A DNA stretch of 32,776 bases, from the NCBI GenBank assembly GCA_005885555.1, contig VAWN01000099.1, positions 44,254 to 77,029 on the forward strand, read 5' to 3'. The stretch is from Actinomycetota bacterium (GTDB lineage Bacteria; Actinomycetota; Actinomycetes; Mycobacteriales; Micromonosporaceae). Shown here in pieces: positions 23,051 to 30,444 of this stretch. The position numbers and the translations under genes are program-made. Each line of letters opens with the position of its first letter. Position 1 is the first letter of the stretch. The notes under the pieces are model-generated. The model had not been told where the DNA came from and searched no databases. It was given only the letters and a program-made list of their open reading frames with translations.

Positions 23051-23866
23051 ATGCGTACACAAGGATCGGTATTGGCCGAACTGGTTTCCCTGGCCGACGG
23101 CATCGCCACGCTCGTGGGCGACGGCGACACCGTGGCGCTGGAGGGGTTCACCCACCTGATCCCGATGGCGGCCGGGCACGAGATCATCCGGCAGGGCCGG
23201 CGCGACCTCACCCTGGTGCGGATGACCCCGGACCTCGTCTACGACCAGCTCATCGGCGCCGGGTGCGCGCGCAAGCTGGTGTTCTCCTGGGGCGGCAACC
23301 CGGGCGTCGGCTCGCTGCACCGGTTGCGCGACGCGGTCGAGCACGACTGGCCGCGCCCGCTGGAACTGGAGGAGCACAGCCACGCGGGGATGGCCAACCG
23401 GTACGTCGCCGGTGCGTCCGGGCTGCCGTTCGCCGTGCTGCGCGGATACCGCGGGACGGACCTCGCGAAGCACACCGCGACCATCGCGCCGGTCACCTGT
23501 CCGTTCACCGGGGAGGTGCTGACCGCGGTACCGGCGCTGCGCCCGGACGTCGCGGTCATCCACGCGCAGCGCGCCGACGCCCGCGGCAACGTGCAGCTGT
23601 GGGGCATCACCGGGGTGCAGAAGGAGGCGGTGCTCGCGGCCCGCCGGTCGCTGGTCACCGTGGAGGAGGTGGTCGACCGGCTGGACCCGCGGCCCGGTGC
23701 GACGGTGCTGCCCGGGTGGGTGGTCACCGCGGTTGCCGTGGTACCCGGCGGCGCCCGGCCCTCCTACGCACAGGGCTACTACGACCGCGACAACGGGTAC
23801 TACCGCGACTGGGACTCGATCAGCCGGGACCGGGCCTCGTTCACCGCGTGGCTGGGCGAGCTATGA
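23051..23866 (+). CDS. pcaI: 3-oxoadipate CoA-transferase, subunit A
   Basis: Protein of 271 residues of the family I CoA-transferase alpha type, closer in length to the glutaconate CoA-transferase A/CatI-type than to the roughly 230-residue PcaI of Pseudomonas. GDTVALEGFTHLIPMAAGHEIIRQG at the N-terminus and HAQRADARGNVQLWG near residue 175-190 are characteristic. With the B subunit it moves CoA from succinyl-CoA to 3-oxoadipate, the penultimate step of the protocatechuate branch. Assignment to 3-oxoadipate rests on context. ATG 23051 lies shortly after the promoter at 23000-23028. Its stop overlaps the B-subunit ATG. Confidence 0.85.
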   Translation: MRTQGSVLAELVSLADGIATLVGDGDTVALEGFTHLIPMAAGHEIIRQGRRDLTLVRMTPDLVYDQLIGAGCARKLVFSWGGNPGVGSLHRLRDAVEHDWPRPLELEEHSHAGMANRYVAGASGLPFAVLRGYRGTDLAKHTATIAPVTCPFTGEVLTAVPALRPDVAVIHAQRADARGNVQLWGITGVQKEAVLAARRSLVTVEEVVDRLDPRPGATVLPGWVVTAVAVVPGGARPSYAQGYYDRDNGYYRDWDSISRDRASFTAWLGEL

Positions 23867-24564
23867 GGTGGACCGCCGATGAGATGATGACGGTCGCCGC
23901 GGCGCGGGCGCTGGTCGGTCGCACCTCGTGCTTCGTCGGCATCGGCCTGCCGAGCACCGCCGCCAACCTGGCCAAGCGCACCGCCTGCCCGGACCTCGCG
24001 CTGATCTACGAGTCCGGCACGATCGGCGCGCGCCCGACCCGGCTGCCACTGTCCATCGGGGACGGTGAGCTGGCGGAGACCGCCGACGCCGTCGTCTCGG
24101 TACCGGAGGTGTTCAACTACTGGCTCCAGCCGGGCCGGGTGGACGTCGGGTTCCTCAGCGCCGCGCAGCTGGACCGGTACGCCCGGATCAACACCACGCT
24201 GATCGGGCCGGACTACCGGCACCCGAAGGTGCGCCTGCCCGGTGCCGGCGGGGCACCCGAGATCGCCGCGTCCTGCCGCGAGGTCATCCTCGTGGTACGG
24301 CAGAACCCGCGCACGTTCGTCGACCGCGTCGACTTCGTCACCTCGGTCGCGGCGGGCGCGTGGGTCATCACCGACCTCGGGGAGCTTGCGCCGGACCCGG
24401 ACACCGGCGAGCTGGTGCTGACCCGGCTGCATCCCGGCGTCTGCGTTCCCGACGCCCGCGCCGCCACCGGGTGGGATCTGCGCGTGGCCGCGACCGTGGC
24501 ACGCACCGAGCCGCCGACCGGTACCGAACTGTCCGCGCTGCGCGAACTGCTCGCCGCCTCGTAG
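23863..24564 (+). CDS. pcaJ: 3-oxoadipate CoA-transferase, subunit B
   Basis: Protein of 233 residues of the beta type. The catalytic Glu is E50 in LALIYESGTIG, which forms the glutamyl-CoA intermediate in family I enzymes; VGIGLPSTAANLAKRT precedes it as usual. The ATG overlaps the end of the A subunit (ATGA). It ends 9 bp before pcaH, and GGGAG in that gap serves as the ribosome-binding site for pcaH. As with subunit A, the substrate is inferred from the surrounding protocatechuate genes. Confidence 0.86.
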   Translation: MRWTADEMMTVAAARALVGRTSCFVGIGLPSTAANLAKRTACPDLALIYESGTIGARPTRLPLSIGDGELAETADAVVSVPEVFNYWLQPGRVDVGFLSAAQLDRYARINTTLIGPDYRHPKVRLPGAGGAPEIAASCREVILVVRQNPRTFVDRVDFVTSVAAGAWVITDLGELAPDPDTGELVLTRLHPGVCVPDARAATGWDLRVAATVARTEPPTGTELSALRELLAAS

Positions 24565-24573
24565 GGAGCCCGC

Positions 24574-25239
24574 ATGGAATCCGACCCGCCGCTCGCCTGG
24601 CCGCCGTACCGGTCCACGGCACTGCGCGCGCCGACCCTGCCGCCGGTACCGTTGCCGCCCGGCCGGACCGAGCTGACCGGCCCGGTGTTCGGCGAGGGCG
24701 ACGTGCGGCCCACCGACGCCGACCTGACCCGCCAGCACGCCGGGGACCCGCTCGGCGAGCGCATCGTCGTGCACGGCCGGGTGGTCGACACCGACGGCCG
24801 GCCGGTATCGCACACGCTGGTCGAGGTGTGGCAGACCAACGCGGCCGGCCGGTACCGGCACGCGGTCGACCGGCACCCGGCCCCGCTGGACCCCAACTTC
24901 ACCGGCGCCGGGCGGTGCCTGACCGATGCCGGGGGCCGGTACCGCTTCGTGACCATCCGCCCCGGCGCGTACCCGTGGAAGAACAGCCCCAACGCCTGGC
25001 GGCCGGCGCACATCCACTTCTCCCTGTTCGGCCGCGCCTTCGTGCAGCGCCTGGTGACGCAGATGTACTTCCCCGGCGATCCGCTGCTGCCGCACGACGC
25101 GATCGCGAACTCGGTGCCGCAGGCCGCCCGCGACCGCCTCGTCGCCGCGCTCGACCTGGATGCCAGCGTGCCGGAGTGGGCGCTGGCGTACCGCTTCGAC
25201 CTCGTCCTGCGCGCGACCCCGTTCGAGGAGCCGCGATGA
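24574..25239 (+). CDS. pcaH: protocatechuate 3,4-dioxygenase, beta subunit
   Basis: Protein of 221 residues carrying the active site of the intradiol ring-cleaving enzyme that turns protocatechuate and O2 into 3-carboxy-cis,cis-muconate. The four Fe(III) ligands are visible: Y94 in AGRYRH, Y133 in GAYPWKN, and H146 and H148 in WRPAHIHFS. The flanking APLDPNFTGAGRCLTD and MYFPGDPLLPHD match PcaH. The N-terminal arm is shorter than in Pseudomonas. It is coupled to pcaG by ATGA. Confidence 0.96.
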   Translation: MESDPPLAWPPYRSTALRAPTLPPVPLPPGRTELTGPVFGEGDVRPTDADLTRQHAGDPLGERIVVHGRVVDTDGRPVSHTLVEVWQTNAAGRYRHAVDRHPAPLDPNFTGAGRCLTDAGGRYRFVTIRPGAYPWKNSPNAWRPAHIHFSLFGRAFVQRLVTQMYFPGDPLLPHDAIANSVPQAARDRLVAALDLDASVPEWALAYRFDLVLRATPFEEPR

Positions 25240-25664
25240 CCACACCGTCGCAGACCGTCGGGCCGTTCTTCGCGCTCGGCATGCCCTGCCCGGACGGGGT
25301 ACCCGACGGGGTGTGGCTGCGCGGCCGGGTGCTGGACGGTGCCGGCGACCCGGTACCCGACGCGCTGGTCGAAAGCTGGCAGGCCGACCCGCCGGCGTTC
25401 TCCCGCGGCGCCACCGACGACGCCGGACACTGGGCCGTGCGGGTACCCCCGCCGCAGCGCTACGTCGACCTCTCGGTCTTCGCCCGCGGGCTGCTGCGCC
25501 GCGTGGTCACCCGGCTGTACCTGCCCGGGGTACCCGACGACGAGGTGCTCGCCGGCCTCGACCCGGCCCGCCGCGCCACGCTGGTCGCCACGGCCATGCC
25601 CGACGGGTACGCGCTGGACATCCACCTGCAGGGGCCGCATGAGACCGTCTTCTTCGCTGTTTGA
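25236..25664 (+). CDS. pcaG: protocatechuate 3,4-dioxygenase, alpha subunit (compact)
   Basis: Protein of 142 residues; typical PcaG proteins are about 185-200. The start MTTPSQTVGPFFALG and the end DIHLQGPHETVFFAV are both canonical, as is FARGLLRRVVTRLYLPG, so the ends are intact. The missing residues are internal, mainly between VESWQAD and the ATDDAGHW strand, where the usual Arg/Gly-rich loop is gone. The alpha subunit shapes the active-site pocket of the alpha-beta protomer but does not bind iron. Function is expected to be kept since the reading frame is intact and coupled to pcaH. The 3' end overlaps pcaB by 26 bp. Confidence 0.92.
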   Translation: MTTPSQTVGPFFALGMPCPDGVPDGVWLRGRVLDGAGDPVPDALVESWQADPPAFSRGATDDAGHWAVRVPPPQRYVDLSVFARGLLRRVVTRLYLPGVPDDEVLAGLDPARRATLVATAMPDGYALDIHLQGPHETVFFAV

Positions 25665-26763
25665 CCCGGTGCTCGCCCGCGGTCCGGTACCCGCGCTGCT
25701 GTCCGACGGGTCCTGGCTCGCCGCGCTGCTCGACGTGGAGGCGGCTCTCGCGCGGGTCGAGGCCGACGCCGGCCTGATCCCGGCGGCCGCCGCCGACGCG
25801 GTCGCGGCCGTCAAGCCGGACCGGTTCGACGTCGCGGCCCTGGGGGCGGCCGCGGCCGCGTGCGGCAACCCGGTGGTCCCGCTCGTTGCGGCGCTGCGCG
25901 AGGCGGTCGGGCCGGACGCGGCGACGTCCGTCCACTGTGGAGCGACGAGCCAGGACATCCTCGACACCGCGGCGATGCTGTTGGCGCGCAAGGCATCGGG
26001 CGCGATCCTCGCCGACCTGTCCGGCGCGGTGGAGGCCGCGGCGCGCCTCGCCCGCGCGCACCGGGACACGGTGATGGCCGGGCGGACGCTGCTGCAGCAG
26101 GCGGTACCGGTGACCTTCGGCCTGCTCGCCGCCGGCTGGCTGACCGGCCTGTCGGCGGCGGCCGACCGGCTGGGGCAGGTGCGCGACACCCGGCTGGCCG
26201 TGCAGCTGGGCGGGCCGGCCGGTACCCTCGCCGGTCTCGCGCCCGACCTGCCGGCCCGGCTGGCGCGGGCGGTCGGGCTCGCCGCGCCGGTGCTGCCCTG
26301 GCACGCCGACCGGACCAGGATCGGTGACCTGGCCGGCTCGTTGGGTACCGTCGCCGGTGCGGTGGGCAAGGTGGCGCGCGACGTGACCCTGCTCGCGCAG
26401 AGCGAGGTCGGTGAGGTCAGCGAGGGCCGGCCCGGCGGCTCGTCGTCGATGGCCCACAAGCGCAACCCGGTCGCGGCGGTCTGCGCGCTGGCCGGCGCCG
26501 CGCAGGCGCCCGGCCTGGTCGCCACGCTGCTCGCCGTGATGCCGCAGGAGCTGCAGCGCGCGGCCGGCGGCTGGCACGCCGAGTGGCGGCCGCTGCGGGA
26601 ACTGCTCGTGGCGACCGGTTCGGCGGCGGCGTGGCTGCGCGACTGCCTGGAGAACCTGGTCGTGCACCCGGACCGGATGCGGGCCAACCTCTCCCCCGGC
26701 CCGGTCGACACCGGCTTCGCCGCCGCCCTCGTGGACCGGGCGCTGGGAAAGGCACGCGCGTGA
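25639..26763 (+). CDS. pcaB: 3-carboxy-cis,cis-muconate cycloisomerase
   Basis: Protein of 374 residues in the fumarase/argininosuccinate lyase superfamily. HCGATSQDILDT (99-110) and the signature GGSSSMAHKRNPVAA (266-280) identify the family. It lactonises 3-carboxy-cis,cis-muconate to 4-carboxymuconolactone. It is shorter than the roughly 450-residue Pseudomonas and Streptomyces proteins: after DRMRANL the C-terminal domain is nearly absent and the sequence goes directly to DTGFAAALVDRALGKARA. Some proteobacterial PcaB proteins are similarly short. The start ATG 25639 lies inside pcaG, and the end overlaps the IclR gene as GTGA. Confidence 0.93.
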   Translation: MRPSSSLFDPVLARGPVPALLSDGSWLAALLDVEAALARVEADAGLIPAAAADAVAAVKPDRFDVAALGAAAAACGNPVVPLVAALREAVGPDAATSVHCGATSQDILDTAAMLLARKASGAILADLSGAVEAAARLARAHRDTVMAGRTLLQQAVPVTFGLLAAGWLTGLSAAADRLGQVRDTRLAVQLGGPAGTLAGLAPDLPARLARAVGLAAPVLPWHADRTRIGDLAGSLGTVAGAVGKVARDVTLLAQSEVGEVSEGRPGGSSSMAHKRNPVAAVCALAGAAQAPGLVATLLAVMPQELQRAAGGWHAEWRPLRELLVATGSAAAWLRDCLENLVVHPDRMRANLSPGPVDTGFAAALVDRALGKARA

Positions 26764-27560
26764 AGGGGCCGGACTTCGTGCAGTCGCTGGAGCGGGGGCT
26801 CGCCGTGGTGCGGGCGTTCGACCGGGCGCACCCCGAGCTGACGCTCAGCGAGGTGGCCACGGCGACCGGGGTGACCCGGGCGGCGGCCCGCCGGTTCCTG
26901 CTCACGCTCGTGGAGCTGGGGTACGTGCGCAGCGACGGCCGGTTCTTCTCGCTGACCCCGCGGGTACTGGAGCTGGGGTACGCGTACCTGTCCGGCCTGT
27001 CCCTGCCGGAGGTGGCCGAGCCGCACCTGGAGGCACTGGTCGCCGAGGTGAACGAGTCCTCGTCGGTGTCGGTGCTCGACGCCGGTGACGTGGTCTACGT
27101 GGCCCGGGTGCCGACGTCGCGCATCATGACGGTGGCGATCAGCGTCGGTACCCGGTTCCCGGCGTACGCCACGTCGATGGGCCGGGTACTGCTGGCCGGC
27201 CTGCCCGAGGAGGACCTCGACGGGTACCTCGACGGCGTGCGGCTCGACCGTCTCACGCCCCGGACGGTGGCGACGGTGGCCGGGCTGCGCGCGGAGCTGG
27301 CGCGGGTACGGGCACAGGGCTGGGCGATCGTCGACCAGGAACTGGAGGAGGGGCTGCGCGCGGTGGCCGCCCCGATCCGCGACCGCACCGGCCGCACCGT
27401 GGCCGCGGTCAACGTGTCCGCGCACGCCAGCCGTACCCCGCTGGATCTGGTGCGGCGCAAGCTGTTGCCGCCGTTGCTGGCCACCGCCGCCCGGATCGAG
27501 GCCGACCTGCCGGCCCGGATCCCGGGCACCGGCCGCCGGGCTAGCGCGCCACCAGGGTGA
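26760..27560 (+). CDS. IclR-family regulator, PcaR/PobR-like
   Basis: Protein of 266 residues. An N-terminal winged helix occupies about residues 5-65 (FVQSLERGLAVVRAF, LTLSEVATATGVTRAAARRFLLTL), and the C-terminal ligand domain contains YATSMGRVLLAGLP and GLRAVAAPIRDRTGRTVAAVN, both typical of IclR proteins controlling protocatechuate and 4-hydroxybenzoate pathways. GTG 26760 overlaps the pcaB stop. It is the last gene of the pca operon and probably controls it and the divergent importer/pobA operon through the inverted repeat at 22983-23004; that site assignment is inference. The last 20 bp overlap the end of the convergent GntR gene. Confidence 0.92.
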   Translation: MKGPDFVQSLERGLAVVRAFDRAHPELTLSEVATATGVTRAAARRFLLTLVELGYVRSDGRFFSLTPRVLELGYAYLSGLSLPEVAEPHLEALVAEVNESSSVSVLDAGDVVYVARVPTSRIMTVAISVGTRFPAYATSMGRVLLAGLPEEDLDGYLDGVRLDRLTPRTVATVAGLRAELARVRAQGWAIVDQELEEGLRAVAAPIRDRTGRTVAAVNVSAHASRTPLDLVRRKLLPPLLATAARIEADLPARIPGTGRRASAPPG

Positions 27561-28284
27561 GCTCGAAGGAGTACCGCGACGCGCGGTACACGTGGCTGCC
27601 GTACTCGACGGCCCGGTTGGCGTGGTCGTACGCGGTGCGCACCATGGTCAGCAGCGGCGCGCCGCGGGTCTCGTGCAGCAGCCGCGCCTCGGTCGCCGCC
27701 GCCTTGCGCGCGCTGATCGTCTGGTCGGCGATGCGCAGCTGTACCCCGGCGTCGCGCAGCAACTGGTACAGCCCGTACCTCTCCAGCGCCGTGGCGGTGA
27801 TGTCGGCCACCCCGACGGGGACGTAGTTGCGCATCAGGGCCAGCGGCTCGTCCTGCGCGTACCGCAGCCGGTCGAACGTGATCACCTCGGTACCGGCCGG
27901 CAGCCGCATCGCGACCGCCACCTCCTCCGGTACCGGCTGCCGGCCGAACGAGAGGATCTCGGTGCGCGGCTGGCGGTGCGCCCGGTCGAGGTCGTCGAAC
28001 AGGCTGGACAGCTCCACCTGGCGGCGTACCCGGGCGTGCACCACCTGGGTACCCACCCCGCGCTTGCGCACCAGCAGCCCCTTGTCGACCAGGTGCTGGA
28101 TGGCCTGCCGCATGGTGGGCCGGGACAGGCCCAGCTGGTCGGCCAGGGCGATCTCGTTCTCCAGCCGGGAGCCCGGCGGCATCTCCCCGGACTCGATCAT
28201 CTGCTCCAGTCGCTGGGCCACCTGGAAGTACAGCGGCACCGGACTGGAGCGATCGATCCGGATCGATGGGGCGATGCGCTCCAC
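27541..28284 (-). CDS. GntR-family regulator, HutC subfamily (UTRA domain)
   Basis: Protein of 247 residues. The winged helix occupies about 10-75 (PLYFQVAQRLEQMIESGEMPPGSRLENEIALADQLGLSRPTMRQAIQHLVDKGLLVRK in part), followed by a UTRA ligand-binding domain to the end (RYSFELTLVAR). The start is GTG 28284, preceded by GAGGAG at 7 nt; a longer frame from 28320 lacks such support. It is divergent from the inositol operon and most likely represses it, with a pathway sugar phosphate or related molecule as inducer; candidate operators lie at 28360-28413. Its 3' end overlaps the IclR gene on the opposite strand. Confidence 0.92.
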   Translation of the reverse strand: MERIAPSIRIDRSSPVPLYFQVAQRLEQMIESGEMPPGSRLENEIALADQLGLSRPTMRQAIQHLVDKGLLVRKRGVGTQVVHARVRRQVELSSLFDDLDRAHRQPRTEILSFGRQPVPEEVAVAMRLPAGTEVITFDRLRYAQDEPLALMRNYVPVGVADITATALERYGLYQLLRDAGVQLRIADQTISARKAAATEARLLHETRGAPLLTMVRTAYDHANRAVEYGSHVYRASRYSFELTLVAR

Positions 28285-28621
28285 GACGTCTCCTCGCTGG
28301 GACGGCCATCGGCTGAGCACACATTATGCAGGTGTCGTCCGCCTCGTATGATCGTCCAAATGTCCTGACATGACCGTAGCAGGTGACGAAGAACTTAGTA
28401 AGTACGTCATGACAAAGTATTGACACGCCGTTCATCCCGCGGTTACATCGTTCTATCCCCCGGCGCCCCCGACGCCGCTACCGCGAACCGGTCGAGACCG
28501 CCACCACGCGGCGGCCCGGCGACCAGCCAGCCACGTTCCGTCACCCAGTCAGCCACCTTCCGTCACCCGACCACCGCGGCGCGGGCGGGCGGCCGCGCCA
28601 GCCAGCGAGGGAGAGGACGAC
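28285..28621. promoter_or_regulatory. regulatory region between the GntR gene and the inositol operon
   Basis: No gene is seen in these 337 bp, and the AT content rises between 28320 and 28450. It holds three palindromes: ATGTCCTGACAT (28360-28371, 5-bp arms), ACTTAGTAAGT (28393-28403, perfect around a central G) and GTCATGAC (28406-28413, perfect). TTGACA at 28420-28425 is a full -35 consensus, with TTACAT 17 bp further at 28443-28448 as a weak -10. The leader to iolC would be about 165 nt and contains a 22-bp imperfect direct repeat (28528-28549, 28550-28571) and a 7-bp stem (28578-28584 with 28593-28599). GGGAGAGG precedes ATG 28622. Confidence 0.55.
28393..28413. promoter_or_regulatory. 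candidate GntR operator pair upstream of iolC
   Basis: The perfect palindromes ACTTAGTAAGT (28393-28403) and GTCATGAC (28406-28413) are 2 bp apart and end 6 bp before the TTGACA at 28420. Placement next to the -35 box of the inositol operon, divergent from a HutC-type regulator, fits a repressor site. No binding evidence exists in the sequence itself. Confidence 0.45.
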
Positions 28622-29566
28622 ATGACGGTGCCACTCGAAGTCCTGACCATGGGGCGGGTCGGGGTCGACATCTACCCGTTGCAGACCGGCGTGGGGCTGG
28701 ACGAGGTCGAGACCTTCGGCAGGTACCTCGGCGGCAGCCCGACCAACGTCGCCGTCGCCGCCGCGCGGTACGGCCACCGCGCCGCGGTGATCACGCGTAC
28801 CGGCGACGACCCGTTCGGCCGCTTCATCCACCGGGCGCTGCGCGGGTACGGCGTCGACGACCGGTTCGTCACCCCGGTCGCCGCCTACCCGACCCCGGTC
28901 ACCTTCTGCGAGATCTTCCCGCCGGACAACTTCCCGCTGTACTTCTACCGCTTCCCCAAGGCGCCGGACCTGGAGATCAACGCCGACGAACTGGACTACG
29001 ACGCGATCCGGCTCGCCGGCGTCTTCTGGGTCACCGTCACGGGCCTGTCCGAGGAACCCAGCCGCACCGCGACGCTGGCCGCGCTGGAGGCCCGCGGCCG
29101 GCGCGGCAGCACCGTGCTCGATCTGGACTACCGCCCGATGTTCTGGCCGTCGCGGGAGGCGGCGCGGCCGTGGGTACAGCAGGCGCTGGCGCACGCCACC
29201 GTCGCCGTCGGCAACCTCGACGAGGTCCACACCGCGGTCGGCGAGACCGAACCGGGTTCGGCCGCGAAGGCGCTGCGCGCGCTCGGCGTCGACCTCGCGG
29301 TGGTCAAGCAGGGCCCGCGGGGCGTGCTCGCCGTCGACGGTACCGGCGCCGTGGAGGTGCCACCGGTACCCGTCGAGGTGGTCAACGGCCTCGGGGCCGG
29401 CGACGCGTTCGGCGGAGCGCTGTGCCACGGCCTGCTGTCCGGCTGGCCGGCCGCGCGCACCATGCGCTTCGCCAACGCGGCCGGTGCCATCGTCGCCTCC
29501 CGGCTGTCCTGCTCCGACGCGATGCCCACGACGGCCGAGGTGGAGGCGATGCTCGATGTTCGCTGA
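28622..29566 (+). CDS. iolC: 5-dehydro-2-deoxygluconokinase
   Basis: PfkB-family sugar kinase of 314 residues. The N-terminal MGRVGVDIYPLQTGVGLDEVETFGRYLGGSPTNVA-like region is typical of IolC, and the catalytic PfkB signature NGLGAGDAFGGAL (about 257-269) contains the Asp base. It phosphorylates 2-deoxy-5-keto-gluconate in inositol breakdown. It lacks the C-terminal DUF2090 domain fused to IolC in many proteobacteria; a separate aldolase gene follows with an 11-bp overlap. First gene of the operon, preceded by GGGAGAGG. Confidence 0.94.
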   Translation: MTVPLEVLTMGRVGVDIYPLQTGVGLDEVETFGRYLGGSPTNVAVAAARYGHRAAVITRTGDDPFGRFIHRALRGYGVDDRFVTPVAAYPTPVTFCEIFPPDNFPLYFYRFPKAPDLEINADELDYDAIRLAGVFWVTVTGLSEEPSRTATLAALEARGRRGSTVLDLDYRPMFWPSREAARPWVQQALAHATVAVGNLDEVHTAVGETEPGSAAKALRALGVDLAVVKQGPRGVLAVDGTGAVEVPPVPVEVVNGLGAGDAFGGALCHGLLSGWPAARTMRFANAAGAIVASRLSCSDAMPTTAEVEAMLDVR

Positions 29567-30431
29567 CCGGCTCGCGCAGCTCGTGGCGACCCGGGTCGAC
29601 CGGCCGGCGGCCATCGCCGAGGCGGCCGCCCGCCGTACCCGGCCGGCCGGCATCACCGGTACCCGCGGCCGGGTCATGATGGTGGCCGCCGACCATCCGG
29701 CCCGCGGCGCGCTGCGTGCCGGTACCCGGCCGATGGCCATGGCCGACCGCGGCGACCTGCTGGAACGGCTGTGCATCGCGCTGTCCCGGCCGGGTGTCAA
29801 CGGGGTGCTCGGTACCGCCGACATCCTTGAGGACCTGCTGCTGCTCGGCGCGATCGACGGCAAGGTGGCGATCGGCTCGATGAACCGCGGGGGCCTGGCC
29901 GGAACCGTGTTCGAGATCGACGACCGGTTCACCGGGTACGACGCGGCGACGATCGCGGCGATGAACCTCGACGGCGGCAAGATGCTGCTGCGCATCGACC
30001 CGGACGACCCGGCCACCGCGCCGACCCTGGAAGCGTGCGGCAACGCGGTCACGGCGCTGGCCGCGCACCGGCTGGTGGCGATGGTCGAACCGTTCATCTC
30101 GCACCGCGTCGACGGCCGGATCCGCAACGACCTGACGCCGGAGGCGATGATCCGCGCGATCACCGTGTCGTCGGGCCTGGGCGCGACATCGGCCTACACC
30201 TGGCTGAAGGTACCCGTGGTCGACGCGATGGAACGGGTGATGGCCGCCTCGACGCTGCCCGCCCTGCTGCTCGGCGGGGAGGTGCCGACCGACCCGGCGA
30301 CCGCGTTCGAGTCCTGGCACAAGGCGCTGCAACTGCCGACCGTCAAGGGCCTCGTCGTCGGCCGGTCGCTGCTGTATCCGCCGGACGACGACGTCGCCGG
30401 CGCCGTCGACACCGCTGTGAACCTGTTGTAG
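29556..30431 (+). CDS. Cgl0158-family (beta/alpha)8 aldolase of inositol catabolism
   Basis: Protein of 291 residues. VMMVAADHPARGAL near the N-terminus, the central GKVAIGSMNRGGLAGTVFEIDDRFTGY, NLDGGKMLLRID and the late VKGLVVGRSLLYPPDDDV match a protein family found beside iolC in actinobacteria such as Corynebacterium. It is probably the aldolase that splits 2-deoxy-5-keto-gluconate 6-phosphate into malonate semialdehyde and dihydroxyacetone phosphate, replacing IolJ or the DUF2090 domain; this reaction is inferred from position. The Lys in GGKMLLRID is a possible Schiff-base residue. The ATG overlaps iolC; the end is 13 bp before iolB. Confidence 0.85.
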   Translation: MFADRLAQLVATRVDRPAAIAEAAARRTRPAGITGTRGRVMMVAADHPARGALRAGTRPMAMADRGDLLERLCIALSRPGVNGVLGTADILEDLLLLGAIDGKVAIGSMNRGGLAGTVFEIDDRFTGYDAATIAAMNLDGGKMLLRIDPDDPATAPTLEACGNAVTALAAHRLVAMVEPFISHRVDGRIRNDLTPEAMIRAITVSSGLGATSAYTWLKVPVVDAMERVMAASTLPALLLGGEVPTDPATAFESWHKALQLPTVKGLVVGRSLLYPPDDDVAGAVDTAVNLL

Positions 30432-30444
30432 GAGGCCGGCTTTC

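Noticed and set aside
24868-24880. Apparent loss of an iron-ligand Tyr in PcaH, because DRY of the Pseudomonas protein is DRH here
   Set aside because: By counting the Pseudomonas sequence from memory, the ligand Tyr is the one in GRYRH, which is present (Y94); the DRY position is not a ligand.
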